A stretch of 64,000 nt of DNA from Aquatica leii (Eukaryota; Arthropoda; Insecta; Coleoptera; Lampyridae), in the NCBI GenBank assembly GCA_035610365.1, contig CM069432.1:21514354-21578353 (forward strand). The letters run 5' to 3'. Positions 25,060 through 35,595 of the stretch are shown one piece after another. A model generated the notes under the pieces. It searched no databases, was not told the DNA's origin, and was given only the letters and a program-made list of their open reading frames with translations. A program made the position numbers and the translations under genes. Position 1 is the stretch's first letter; every line of letters starts with the position of its first letter.

Positions 25060-25975
25060 AGGCTTGTGAAACGAAACGATGAAACGCTCAGACAATACAA
25101 ATCTGAAACTTGCGGTGGTGCCCAATTTCACTTCTTTTTTTGTATTTTTTGGAGGCAATGTTTATTATTATTAAACGATATTCTTTATGATTTGTTTTAT
25201 GTTTTAAAAATATAATAAGTCTTAATTTCACTCAGCAGAACTGAAAAATAATTATAGTAATTGCAGAATCAGATCCTTGTACGCTGCAAAAGCGGTACAA
25301 TATAGATGAAAATTGCACATAAACATATTTATAGAGCACAAAATTTACTGCATAAAAGTCCGCGGGAGGGTATAATTATATCTAATAATTTAAGAGTTAC
25401 AGAATTTTAATGTAATGTAAGTAACTTGCACACTTGTATCTTCTAAACTATAGAAGGTAATTGTACCCTTCCGCGGACTTTTTTATAATAAATTTTGTTT
25501 CCTATAAAAATGCATATGTGCAACTTTCCTCTATCTTGCAACTTTTTAGGGTAATAGTTTATTTGTTATTCTCATTGGGTTTACTTTATTCAGCCTGATG
25601 CTGTAACACTTTCGTTATACTTAGCGACCTATCACTATCAGATTTTAATGGTCGAAGATAACGATCGACACAACAATCACTGGTAAAATAGGTTTGTTGT
25701 ATCGGTATTTTAATTATATTGATATGTCGCCCACTATCTTGCAATCCTTATGTTGGAAAAAAGAAACGCCCTTAAGAAAACAAAGAGTGCTATACGACCG
25801 CCGAACGTATAAAAGTGTAGAGCATATAGGGCACGCGCCGTGCCGTCCTAAAACATTTGGTCGGTAGATTTTGAAATAGGAAAAATCCATACAAAAACTA
25901 CCTGGTATGAAATAAAATTACGACTTCCATTAAATGACGCACATCATCCCTCGATAGCCTCAATTTTGTATTGAA
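25060..25975 (+). repeat. Direct repeat, copy 1, carrying an insertion
   Basis: GAAACGATGAAACGCT and the following 70 bases, then CACTGGTAAAATAGG to about 25975, match 27410-27790 at high similarity (GATATGTCGCC, ACTATCTTGCAATCCTTAT, GGCACGCGCCGTGCCGTC, GACGCACATCATCC). The two parts are separated by about 545 bases at 25134-25680 that are absent from copy 2 and hold the palindromic MITE. No coding function is recognised. Confidence 0.75.
25280..25570. mobile_element. Palindromic MITE, unclassified
   Basis: The arms of about 105 bases are inverted copies: left about 25285-25390, right about 25455-25560. Both carry TGCACATA, TTTATAG, ACAAAATTTA and an inner AAAGTCCGCGG box followed by a GGGTA box. 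No frame is present. A related end lies at 24690-24775. Target duplication was not resolved, so the superfamily is open. Confidence 0.65.
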
Positions 25976-27399
25976 TAATGACTTTAATTAATACGTAAAA
26001 GTATAAGCATATTGTATTAATTCAAAATAAAACTGAGTTGCAAAACACACCGTTACATAACTTACATCTTTTTTATACATTTTGTTTACGTAGTTACTTC
26101 AAACGGGTCGCTGTTTTCGCGTAAAATGCTCTTTTGCCTGTATGAAAGAATATGTTTCTATCCTTACTTTCTTAAATACACGGTAAAACCGAAAAACCTT
26201 TTTTGATTGCATTTCTGAGTTCTTCGTATAATGCAACGCGCAAAACATCTCTAAAATTCATTTTTTTATAAAAAAAAAAGCTCTCAAGCCTATACATCAC
26301 AATCGTTACGTTTATAACGGCTACTAAAACGTCGCCGTTATATTGTAATAAAAAATAATTCACTGAATAAAAAACGTATAATAAAAAATGTAAAAATACA
26401 TTTATTAAAAGCAAAATACAGTTAATAAAAGCAAAATAATAATTTAACCATGGCAGCAATCGAAAGCACAGACCTCTGGGTGTGAGCTGAATGCAAGTAA
26501 ATACACAAGACGTGAACTCCTTTAATTTATTAACTATAACATAATACACTATTTACATTAAAGAAAAATGAACAATATTTGGATTAAACATATTTGCATT
26601 AAATATTAGGGCGCCAACCACCTTTAAATTGGTGATGAATAAAAAGCGTAAAATCTTACATCTAATTATTAATTGGTATTAAATGCAAAAATAGTAAACA
26701 GTTAATTTGTTATCGAGTATGTTTCCCGAAAAGTTTTAATAACAAAATTTAATTATTTGAATGTAAAATGTAGTAACTTAATTCCAGTTGACTCACCATA
26801 TGATATGACGTTATCGTATATCTTCTATTTTTAGCACATACTTTGTTGAAGTGATAAAATTCTTCTAAAGGAATGTAGATTTCCAAACACACCAGCAAGC
26901 ATAAAACCAATGTGTAAATCCAATGACGGAAAATCCAGTAATTAAAAGACAAAACCAAAATAAAAGATCCAGTAAAAACCGAAATAAAATAAAAGACCCA
27001 GTAAAAAAAGATCCAGAATAAAAAAAAGACCCTAAATATAAATAATTAGAATGGTTTTTTAAATGACATGATGTACTCACGCTGCTTAGCAACGGCCTTC
27101 AAAATAAATTCCTTTGTCTAAATATTGCGTAACATTTTGAAATCACGATAATTAGATGGAATGAATAAAAATTAAATTGTATGCGTTTTTACGCCATAAT
27201 CAAGAAAATTTGACTTCCCCGCATCACTACGACACGCACGGCCAAGCGTGGCCCAAACGGAAGTGCCAGCTTAAGTTACATCCCATGTAGATTTGAAACA
27301 ACGCGCCGTTGCCAAACTGAATAAATTTACGTGCAATATTAGTTGCAAAAAATAAACGAATGTAAAATTGAATTTTAATGTAATGAACTCTAACGGGAC
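25976..27399. other. AT-rich spacer without recognisable genes
   Basis: The longest frame is a 125-codon minus-strand one at 26172-26549. It is rich in Phe, Leu, Tyr and Val, as AT-rich non-coding sequence tends to give, and no family is recognised. Confidence 0.5.
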
Positions 27400-27790
27400 G
27401 TTACATTGTGTAAAGAAACGATGAAACGCTTAGACGAAACAAATCTGGAACTTGCGGTGGTGTCCAATTTCACTTCATTTGTCACTGGTAAAATAGGTTT
27501 GCTGTATCGGTATTTTAATTATATCGATATGTCGCCTACTATCTTGCAATCCTTATTTTGGAAAAAAGTATCGCCTTTAAAAAACAAAGACTGCTATACG
27601 ATCGCCGAACGTATAAGAGTGAATAGGATATAGGGCACGCGCCGTGCCGTCGTAAAACATCTGGCCGGTAGATTTTGAAATAGAAAAAATCCATACTAAA
27701 ACTACCTGGTATGGAATAAAATTCAAAGGTTTGCTACGACTTCCATTAAGTGACGCACATCATCCGTCGATAGCCCCAATTTTTTTTAAC
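27400..27790 (+). repeat. Direct repeat, copy 2, without the insertion
   Basis: This is the uninterrupted counterpart of 25060-25975. At the insertion point it reads CACTTCATTTGTCACTGG, showing the empty-site arrangement. It lies just inside the right arm of the large inverted repeat. Confidence 0.75.
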
Positions 27791-27934
27791 ATAGAAATAA
27801 ATATCTCATTTATATACACACATAATCATAACGGGGGTTACAGGTTAATCTACTAACAAAAATTCACCATAGTTTGCAGGTGTCCTTCTAGTACGTTGAT
27901 TTGATCTTCCGCTGTCGGAATTAATCTAAGAAAA

Positions 27935-29945
27935 TTAAGTAAATCATCTTAATACAAAAATTGTGGCGGTTTCGATGCAGGATGGTTTACAAGACAAATA
28001 ATTCCAGATATTACTACACTGACAAAGTTACCCTTACCCTCAAAAAAAACCGCGGTGGTCACCAAAATCAACTAGACCGACACACACATGTTCGACTAAA
28101 CCCATAATTTATGTTCAAATTTTAAAATGCGTAAACGAAGTCGTAATTTAATAAATCCGATTTATAAAGTTTTATAATAAAAACTATCAGTAATTACTAG
28201 TTTGAGTCATAAACGATTTTACTGTAGAGTTATCAGCATAGAACGAAAGCATGTAAAATAAATTTTGAGTAAATTTTGAATGTTGAAATTGTATCAACAG
28301 TCAGGCAATTGTAAAGATTATTACTATTATTGGCGTTATAAATCTGTTAAGATTAGAAAAAATAATCATGTTAAAGTAAAGTTCATCTCTTTGATGCTTT
28401 TTTATAATCAGTATCGCACCTGTTTAAAAATAATAAGAAAAAAATAGTAGCATCAGTAAATTTTTATTTCATTTGTAGCATGCAACGCCGCCCAATAACA
28501 AAACGTAGTAACATCTTAAGGGTAGAAACGGACACAACGCCGGTTTTAACAGATTGAGTAAAAAAAGGAAAAGCGAATTGGCAGATATGGTACTGAGAAC
28601 GTTCGTGAATTTGCCCAATCAGAAAAAAACGTTTTAGGATATAAAGTCAAAATTGCGTACAAAGAAAGAGGAGAGTTTTAAACGAAGGTTTTAAAAACCC
28701 TGACGCTGTGCAAAAATGAAAAAAGTTGCATACGGGAGTTTTTCTTTTGAAAGGTCAGATCATTTTCTTATGTTTTTTTTTTAAAACAACTAACTAGAGT
28801 GTGGTGAAACAATTGCCAGGAATTACGCGATATAAATTGATTATTTAATCCGACCGTATTCAATCAAAGTCTGGCAAAATTTCTGAAAGTTCTACTTTGG
28901 CTTTAAAATTGATTGTGTCCAGAGGAAATTTTAAATTTTATATTTATCCGAATGCTTTCAACCGTATCTAAGCCAGCAGAAAATGGCAGTCAGTTGCGAT
29001 GAGGCTCAATTTGTTCGACCTTTTCTCGCATAACATGCTTGTGAGCGCAATATGACTATTTGAGCTTCGCGAAAATGATTTTTTGCCTTGAAAATATATT
29101 GTCAAATAAAGTTCGATGTTTTGAGATTTTGTTGCTTACGTTGTGTTTCTTACTGTACATCGCTTGGAAAAAAGAACCTAAGCGTTACTAACACAACCCA
29201 AATATTTCCTAATACCTGATGCCTAAACAAAGCTTAGATTTGAGAAAATAAATAAGTACGGCCATTCACGACATTAAAACTTTACAACCAAAACATCGCG
29301 TCTCAATGTTGGTGCCAACAATGGACTACTGGTGGAAGAAAACCGCGAATTTATGACAGTTTATTGAGCATTTTGTTAACGATTTGAAAAGATTAGCCCA
29401 AAATACTCATTTTTGTGCTTCTCTAAAAAATTTTCTATAAAAGATATACCCTCCAGTTTGCAATCAATTTGCACTATTAGATACTACTAAAACTATAAAT
29501 AAGAAACAACAACCGGAAGTGTTTGGATTTAGAGTTTTTAATACTAATTATGAGGCCGGCCCATTTACATGCTATGATGTTTGTTCAAGTGCATGGATTT
29601 AAGATAACGCGATTGGGTTTCTCCTTAGATGTGTTACTGGAAACTACTTTTTATCAGCACGCAACAATTCTTGATAATAAGCGGTCTCGCTCATCATTTG
29701 TTATCACAAAAAATTCTCCATATGTCATTGGTGTTGCTGATTCATCATCTTCCAGCGATGAAGAGGTTATGAAAAAGAATTCTCAGCCATTTCATGGACA
29801 AATGTTTAATACAAACAATTGGTGAATTATCATACGACTTTTTTTAATTTTTTAATCTTTTTATTATTTATGTATGCATTCTTATTTTTGAAAATCCTTG
29901 AAAAACCTTGTTCATTATATTGTTAATACTGTGTTCGTTAGCTAT
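27935..29945 (+). repeat. Right arm of the large inverted repeat
   Basis: It matches 22915-24680 in inverted orientation. The plus strand holds a 100-codon frame (29523-29825) with YLHAMMFVQVHGF-like and GFSLDVLLE blocks, VADSSSSSDEEV and a final NTNNW. The same blocks occur in the left arm, so this is real shared sequence and probably the C-terminal coding tail of an unidentified element. An extra block of about 170 bases near 29205-29400 is absent from the other arm. Confidence 0.65.
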
Positions 29946-30870
29946 ATCTGTGAATTTTTGTTTGGTTTGTGTAATTATGTACTATGGACATTTTTTGTAA
30001 GTTAAACTGTAAATACACAAGTCAACACGTATATGGAGTTCAACTTGTCTTGTATTATATTTCAAATTATATCTTACTAACTTTTAAACTTTGATAAACC
30101 GCAGTTAATAAGAATTTGTATTTTCTATTAATTGAAACAAAATGTTTATTATCAAATACAAACCCCTGCAGTTAATTAGGTTTTAATTAAGTGTTATTAC
30201 TAAGAATTATCTATTCTTGACATAAAATACACTGAATAAAACGTAACTGTAAAATATACCTTGCATTAATATGTAGTTTGGGTACTTTTTCTTTCATATT
30301 CCTGCGTAGAATACCTATACGAGATTTTAAGGATAAGCTACCTGAAATCGTAATAGGAATGCGAAATTTATGTTTTAATAAAAATAAATAAAATTTGCAT
30401 ATGCAAAAAAAAAGTATTTAATAGTTAAATGCGGTTAAAATTATTATTCTTTACATAAGCTTGAAAATGTTTCTAGTTTAATCTTTATTAAAAATAACAC
30501 GTATTGCTAAAAAAAGTTCTATTTATCATACTTTTTTCTTTGTTATAAAGCATTTTGTAAAATACACGTTTTACACTATTTCTTAAATAAATTTGGTATT
30601 GTTTGGTTTTTAAAAATTTGTTTAAAACTTGATTGAAACGTAACAAAATTAAATTTTTCTATTTACAAATTTTTGCGATAGTTTTTCAACAGAAATTAAC
30701 GAAGGTACAACTGTATATCTTTAGATTTGATTCAATAAACTAGTTTTTAACCGAAGTCGCAAAATAAATGTGAACAAAAAAATGTTTAATGAATAAAGCC
30801 TAAGTTTTTGTTCGTTTTCAAGTACACTGCATTGGGACTTGGGATTGTTTATAACAATAACCGACTAATA
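29946..30870. other. AT-rich stretch without recognisable genes
   Basis: No frame, repeat or motif that I can support. It ends at the target duplication of the LINE. Confidence 0.6.
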
Positions 30871-30989
30871 ACAACAGTAATGTTATATATATAACCAGAA
30901 CTTTAACCGCGTGCAGTTATGTCTACTTTTTAGCTTTCTTAATCCGTTATTTGGGATGGATTAGTTCCCGATTGTCTTATTTTTTTTAT

Positions 30990-33386
30990 TTATATTAATT
31001 TTTTGCTATTCTTTGCTTCTACTGCGATTCTAGACCATTCCGTTCTGTTATGGCATTTTACTTTCCAGTTTTTTATTTCTAACGTTTTTAGGTCGTCTAC
31101 AACATCGTCAATCCATCTGATCTTCGGCTTGCCTCTCTTCCTGTTTTCTGTTGGTTTCCATTCAGTTACTATTCTTATTGTTTTCGTTTTATCCTTTCTC
31201 ATTACGTGGCCTAACAATTTTATTCGTTGTGATTTTGTATAGTTAACGATGTCCTCACCTTTCATTTGGTCTCTTATCTCGAAATTCATTCTTGGTCTAT
31301 ATTCGTTCTCTCCCGTGTTGATTGGTCCTAGAATATGCCTTATTATTTTTCTTTCAAAAATTCTTAATTCCTCCTCTTCTTTTTTTGTCATTGTCCATGT
31401 CTCTGACGCATATACTACTACTGGTCTTATCAAAGTCTTATAAATCTGGATTTTATAAATTTTATAAATTTTTCATTGTTACTATTACTATATTTTAAGT
31501 ATTTTGTTTTCTCTCCGTTGATTCTTAACCCAATTTTTTTTGTTTCCTCGTCTATTTTTATGGCAGCATCTATCATTCCTATTTTAGTTCTACTTATGAT
31601 TACTACGTCATCGGCGTAAGCAATAATTTGTGTATTTTTGACGTTTATTGTACCTTCTATTTTTGTTCTTTTAATTGCATCGTCTAGCACTATATTGAAT
31701 ATTAAAGCTGATAGAGTATCCCCTTGCTTTACTCCTTCCTTTACTTCAAAGCTTTTTGTTGCTATATTTCCCACCTTCACTACTGCCGTTGTGTTCTCTA
31801 ATGTCATTTTAACCAAGTTTATTATCTTTTGTGGTATTTCCATTTTTTTTATTTCTGTCGGTATGTTAGCTCGTTTTATTTTATCAAATGCTTGCTTGAA
31901 ATCTATGAATAATATGTGTAGTGTTATGTCATATTCATTAGCTTTTTCCAATATTTGTTGTAATATATATATTGCATCCGTTGTTGATCTCCCCGGCCTG
32001 AATCCTTGTTGGTAATCTCCTATTTGAGTATCTGCATATTCTTGTAATTTATTTTTGATTAATTTTGAGAGTATCTTGTAGGTTACATTTAACAGCTGTA
32101 TTCCTCGGTAATTCTCACACTGTTCCATATCTCCTTTTTTGTGTATTGTGGTTATTTTTCCTTTTCTCTATTCTTCTGGCATATATTCTTACATACATAT
32201 TTGACTTATTAATTCTTGTATCTTTTTATGTAGTTTTTTACTTCCGTTTTTGATGAACTTCGCAATTACGTTATCACTTCCGGCTGCTTTGTTATTTTTT
32301 AAATTTTCTATTGTTATTTTCACCTCCTCTAGAGTTGGTTTGTGTATTTTTAAGTCTACTGTTGTATTTGTTGGTGTATTTATATTTGTCTGTGTTTCGC
32401 TACTCATCTCTTTTTTGTTGGAGTTTTTGTGTTATACCTTTTTGTAGTTCTTGTTGTATCTTTACATCTTTAATTTTTTCATCTGCTCTTCATCTGGTTT
32501 TTAACGTTGTCTTGTGCTATAGTTTTCTTTTTTTTCATGGTTGCAATTACTAGAACATGATCTGTGTCTGCAGTAGCTCCTCTGTACGATCTAACATCTT
32601 CTATGTTTTTTAATCGTTTTTTTGTTATTAAGACATGGTCAATTTGACTTTTTGTTACATGATTTGGGTGATTCCATGTGATTTTATGTTTGGTTGGATG
32701 GGGAAATTTAGTACTTGCTAAGTATAAATTGATTGCAGCTGCTAGATTACAGATTCTGTTTCCATTATCGTTAGTTTTTTCGTGTATTGTGTTTTTTCCC
32801 GGTACAGTTTTTATGTGATCTTCTTTTCCTACTTGCGCATTCAGATCTCCTAATATTATTAGAGTATCATATTTTGTAGATTTTTTTCGCATTCTCTTAT
32901 AAGTTTTTTATAAAAATCTTCTTTTTTCTTATTTGTATCTACTTCTGTTGGTGCATATACACATATGAGGGTGATATTACTTATTTGTCCTCTTATTCTA
33001 AGCTTCGATATTCTGTCATTTATAGCTTCAAATTTTATAATATTTTTCATTTGCTTTTGGGTTACTATAAACCCTGTTCCATTGCTACCTTGTTTTTTTC
33101 CTTCGCTCCAAAATATCGTGTAGTTACTCTTGTTTATCTCACCTTCTTCTGCCCATCTCAGTTCTTGTATTGCTATGATATCTATTTTATATTTTTCTAA
33201 AGTTTGTACAATATCTCTTATTTTTCCTGGTTGTATCATTGATCGTATATTCCATGTTCCAATTTTTATTTTGACTTGCTTTTTCTTTTTTATATTTCTT
33301 ACTTCTACTTCACTTTTGTTTTTCCTTTTTTCTGTTTTTTTAATTATTTGTGTAGTGCATGTTACTTTTTCATTATCCTTTTTCAT
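30990..33386 (-). pseudogene. LINE ORF2: AP endonuclease and reverse transcriptase, frameshifted
   Basis: ORF2 nicks target DNA and copies the element RNA. The endonuclease begins IKIGTWNIRSM and has AIQELRW (Glu of the active site), VYAPT, LGDLNAQVG (Asp/Asn) and IDHVL-TDHVLV (Asp-His). The reverse transcriptase has EQCENYRGIQLLN, GFRPGRSTTDAI, FIDFKQAFD (catalytic Asp), GVKQGDTLSALIFN and IIAYADDVVII, so its catalytic Asp pair is intact. The C-terminal domain has MIRPVVVYASETW and GKPKIRWIDDVVDDL. Frame changes lie near 32870, 32470 and 31440, and stops near 32190 and 32170. Few lesions over 2.4 kb indicate a fairly young insertion. Confidence 0.9.
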
Positions 33387-33489
33387 TGCTTTATAAATAA
33401 AGAAGAAGAAATAAAAAAATATATATGTATATATGTTTTGTATAGATATAACTAAATTTGTAGATATACGTATAAGCGTGTAGACAAAT

Positions 33490-33530
33490 AAATAAATCGA
33501 TATATGTATATATATATATATATGTATAAA
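33490..33530. repeat. TA-rich microsatellite within the LINE
   Basis: An alternating TA run (core about 33506-33523) lies between ORF1 and ORF2 of the LINE on its minus strand. Confidence 0.7.
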
Positions 33531-33619
33531 TAAAATATGTAAAAAATATCACAGTTTATTTTCGTAGATTCTGGACGTCACAACATTTATATCACAGTTT
33601 ATATATATCACAAGTTCTT

Positions 33620-35450
33620 TATCTGCAGTTAGTTCTAAGTCTTCTCGCCCATCTTCTTGCTTTGTTTTCGAGCTTTCTTTATATAATTTCTCTAGCTTGC
33701 GCAATTCTCTCTACCGGCATTGTGACCCTCCTCCTCGCATAGTGGGCAGTATTCTTCTTCTTGGCATTCCTTGTATTCGTGCCCTTCTTTTCCGCATTTG
33801 TGGCATAATTTTGTCCTATCATTTCCCTTACAGTCTTTGGCATTGTGCCCATACTACCAACATCTGTAGCATCTGACGGCTCGTTGCTCCTCTTCTAGGC
33901 TACATTGCGACATTGCTATTCTGATTTTCTTTTTTTGAATCATTGTATTAGCTTCGTCTTCTGGAACTCGAATTGTGACCGTTTTTGTGTAATTTCTATT
34001 GGGCCTAAACTCCCCTATTTTTAAGTTTTCTACACTGCCATATTGTTTTATTGCTTCTTCTATATCTTTTGTTGTCGTCATTACATCCATCCCTCTAATA
34101 ATCAGATTTTTTGTTTTTACTTTCTCTCCGAGTTTCCTCACGTTAACTTCTTCGTTTCCTTTTTCTAATTCTTCTTTTATTCTGTTTAGTGCCTTTTCAT
34201 CTTTATCTATCGTTATTAATAATTTTCTTTCTTTGGTGCTTCTTATGGTTTGTATTTTTTCGGTTTCTTCTTTATCTTTTAACTGCGTTCTCATTCTTGT
34301 TACTAGTTCTTCGTATTTTTTTTCTTTTTGTTCTACAACTAACGCGTAGGTCTTCTTTTGGTTGACTTGCTTACCTATACTTTGTTGTGTTTGGGTATCC
34401 TTTGGTACTATTATGTTTATTCTTGTTTTTTTTTTGTTTTGAATATACACTCTGCCATTTTTCTTAGTCTGTTTACGCTCATCGTTTTTAGTTTGTGTAA
34501 CATTATTTTTTCGTCCTCCTCCGTTTCAGATTTTATTGTTTCTAGCTTCTTCCATACGTCCTCCTCATGGTCTTGATATATAATTCTAATTATTTTTATT
34601 TGTTTTATGTTGGTGTTATCTTTTGTTTTCGTTTTGGTTTCTCTCTCCATGGTTTCTATTTCCTCTTTTCCTTTGTTTATTTCTGGATATACTTTTTCTA
34701 TCATTAATTGTAGTCCAGTATTTTCTTCTACTTCTTTTTCCGTTACCCATAGTGTACTTGTTCCTGTAGTTTCTTGTAGTGGGTGTCCTTCTACTATTTT
34801 TGTGTATACATAAGCACTATCTCCCCATTCTTCCTCGACTACTTGTTTCCATTCTTCGTATGTGTTTACATTCTCTACGCTGTCTATCATCTCTTTTCCT
34901 TCTGCTGTCCAGTGCGTCATTTGTATGGCAATTTGTTTCGTTTCTTTGCTGTGTGCTTTTCATGCGTCCGTTTGTGACTCAGTTTCTATCGTCATTTTTT
35001 CTGTTTTCTCCCATTGTTCCTGTGCTAGGTAGTTTTGGATTGTTGTTTTATTGAAATATTCGATTTTTTTCCTAGCCTATCTATAACTGTTTTTATTTCA
35101 TTCTTGGTATTCGTTGAAACGTTTTTTGTTAAAGTATTATAGGTTGACTGTATTGCTTCTATGGTATCTATAATTTCCATAACTGCTACGTTTGGCCTTC
35201 TCCGGTATATTATTGCGTCTTGAGTAGACAGATCTGTCGCTTTTCTTTTTTTTTCTCCACCCCATGAGAAGCTCCTTTCAAGGCGTGTATTTTTTGTTTC
35301 TCTTCCAGTAGGGGTACTAATTTTCGAAGCCTGGTTGCCTACCTCGAAAACAGGGTCTCTGAATGACGACCCGGGAGTTCCCACATCCCTTGCCGGCCCT
35401 GGGGTATCCCTCCCCTGTGCGGTAGTATTCATTTTTGTCGTGTGTTCCAT
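33620..35450 (-). pseudogene. LINE ORF1: gag-like RNA-binding protein, frameshifted
   Basis: Three overlapping minus-strand segments (35450-35025, 34920-34417, 34450-33856) read one protein. It has a Pro/Thr/Arg-rich N terminus, a Lys/Glu-rich middle likely to form coiled coil, and a module TKNLIIRGMDVMTTTKDIE...VENLKIGEFRPN typical of insect LINE gag proteins. CCHC zinc knuckles follow: CYRCW then a stop at 33854-33856, GHNAKDC, CHKCGKEGHEYKEC, and CPLCEEEGHN. The family's role is binding element RNA to form the transposition particle. Two frame changes and one stop break it. Confidence 0.85.
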
Positions 35451-35595
35451 AATTTATTGTTTAGAATTGTCCGTTTATTCGTAGCCATGTCCTTACAATT
35501 AACATGCCCTTGTGGGAACCTGATAAAAGACTAATACATTGCTTTGTTTTTTTTTTAATTTTAATGTTTTTTTTTTGTATACAACAGTAATGTTA

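Larger units (their letters stand above)
30886..35580 (-). mobile_element. Full-length non-LTR retrotransposon (LINE) with gag and APE-RT ORFs
   Basis: The element lies between 15-base direct duplications ACAACAGTAATGTTA at 30871-30885 and 35581-35595, the signature of target-primed insertion. On the minus strand the order is a short 5' UTR, ORF1 (gag-like with CCHC knuckles), a spacer with a TA microsatellite, ORF2 (AP endonuclease plus reverse transcriptase), and a 3' UTR of about 100 bases ending in TATATATA rather than poly(A). A 3' end without poly(A), gag with CCHC knuckles, and a C terminus with GKPKIRWIDDV-type sequence suggest a clade outside classic L1. I cannot name it with certainty (I/R1-like or RTE/CR1-like). 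Confidence 0.9.

Noticed and set aside
26172..26549. 125-codon minus-strand open frame
   Set aside because: Composition (Phe, Leu, Tyr, Val) is what AT-rich non-coding DNA gives; no domain, and it sits in a repeat-rich spacer.
22915..29945. A single giant palindromic DNA transposon with ends at 22.9 and 29.9 kb
   Set aside because: The arms differ by large indels and many substitutions, and no target duplication or transposase was seen; two opposed copies of one repeat explain it better.
33490..33530. TA-rich tract considered as a replication or regulatory element
   Set aside because: It is a simple microsatellite in the spacer between the two ORFs of the LINE.
31638..34349. Several plus-strand frames of 60-125 codons rich in Phe, Ser and Leu
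   Set aside because: They are antisense shadows of the LINE ORFs on the minus strand.
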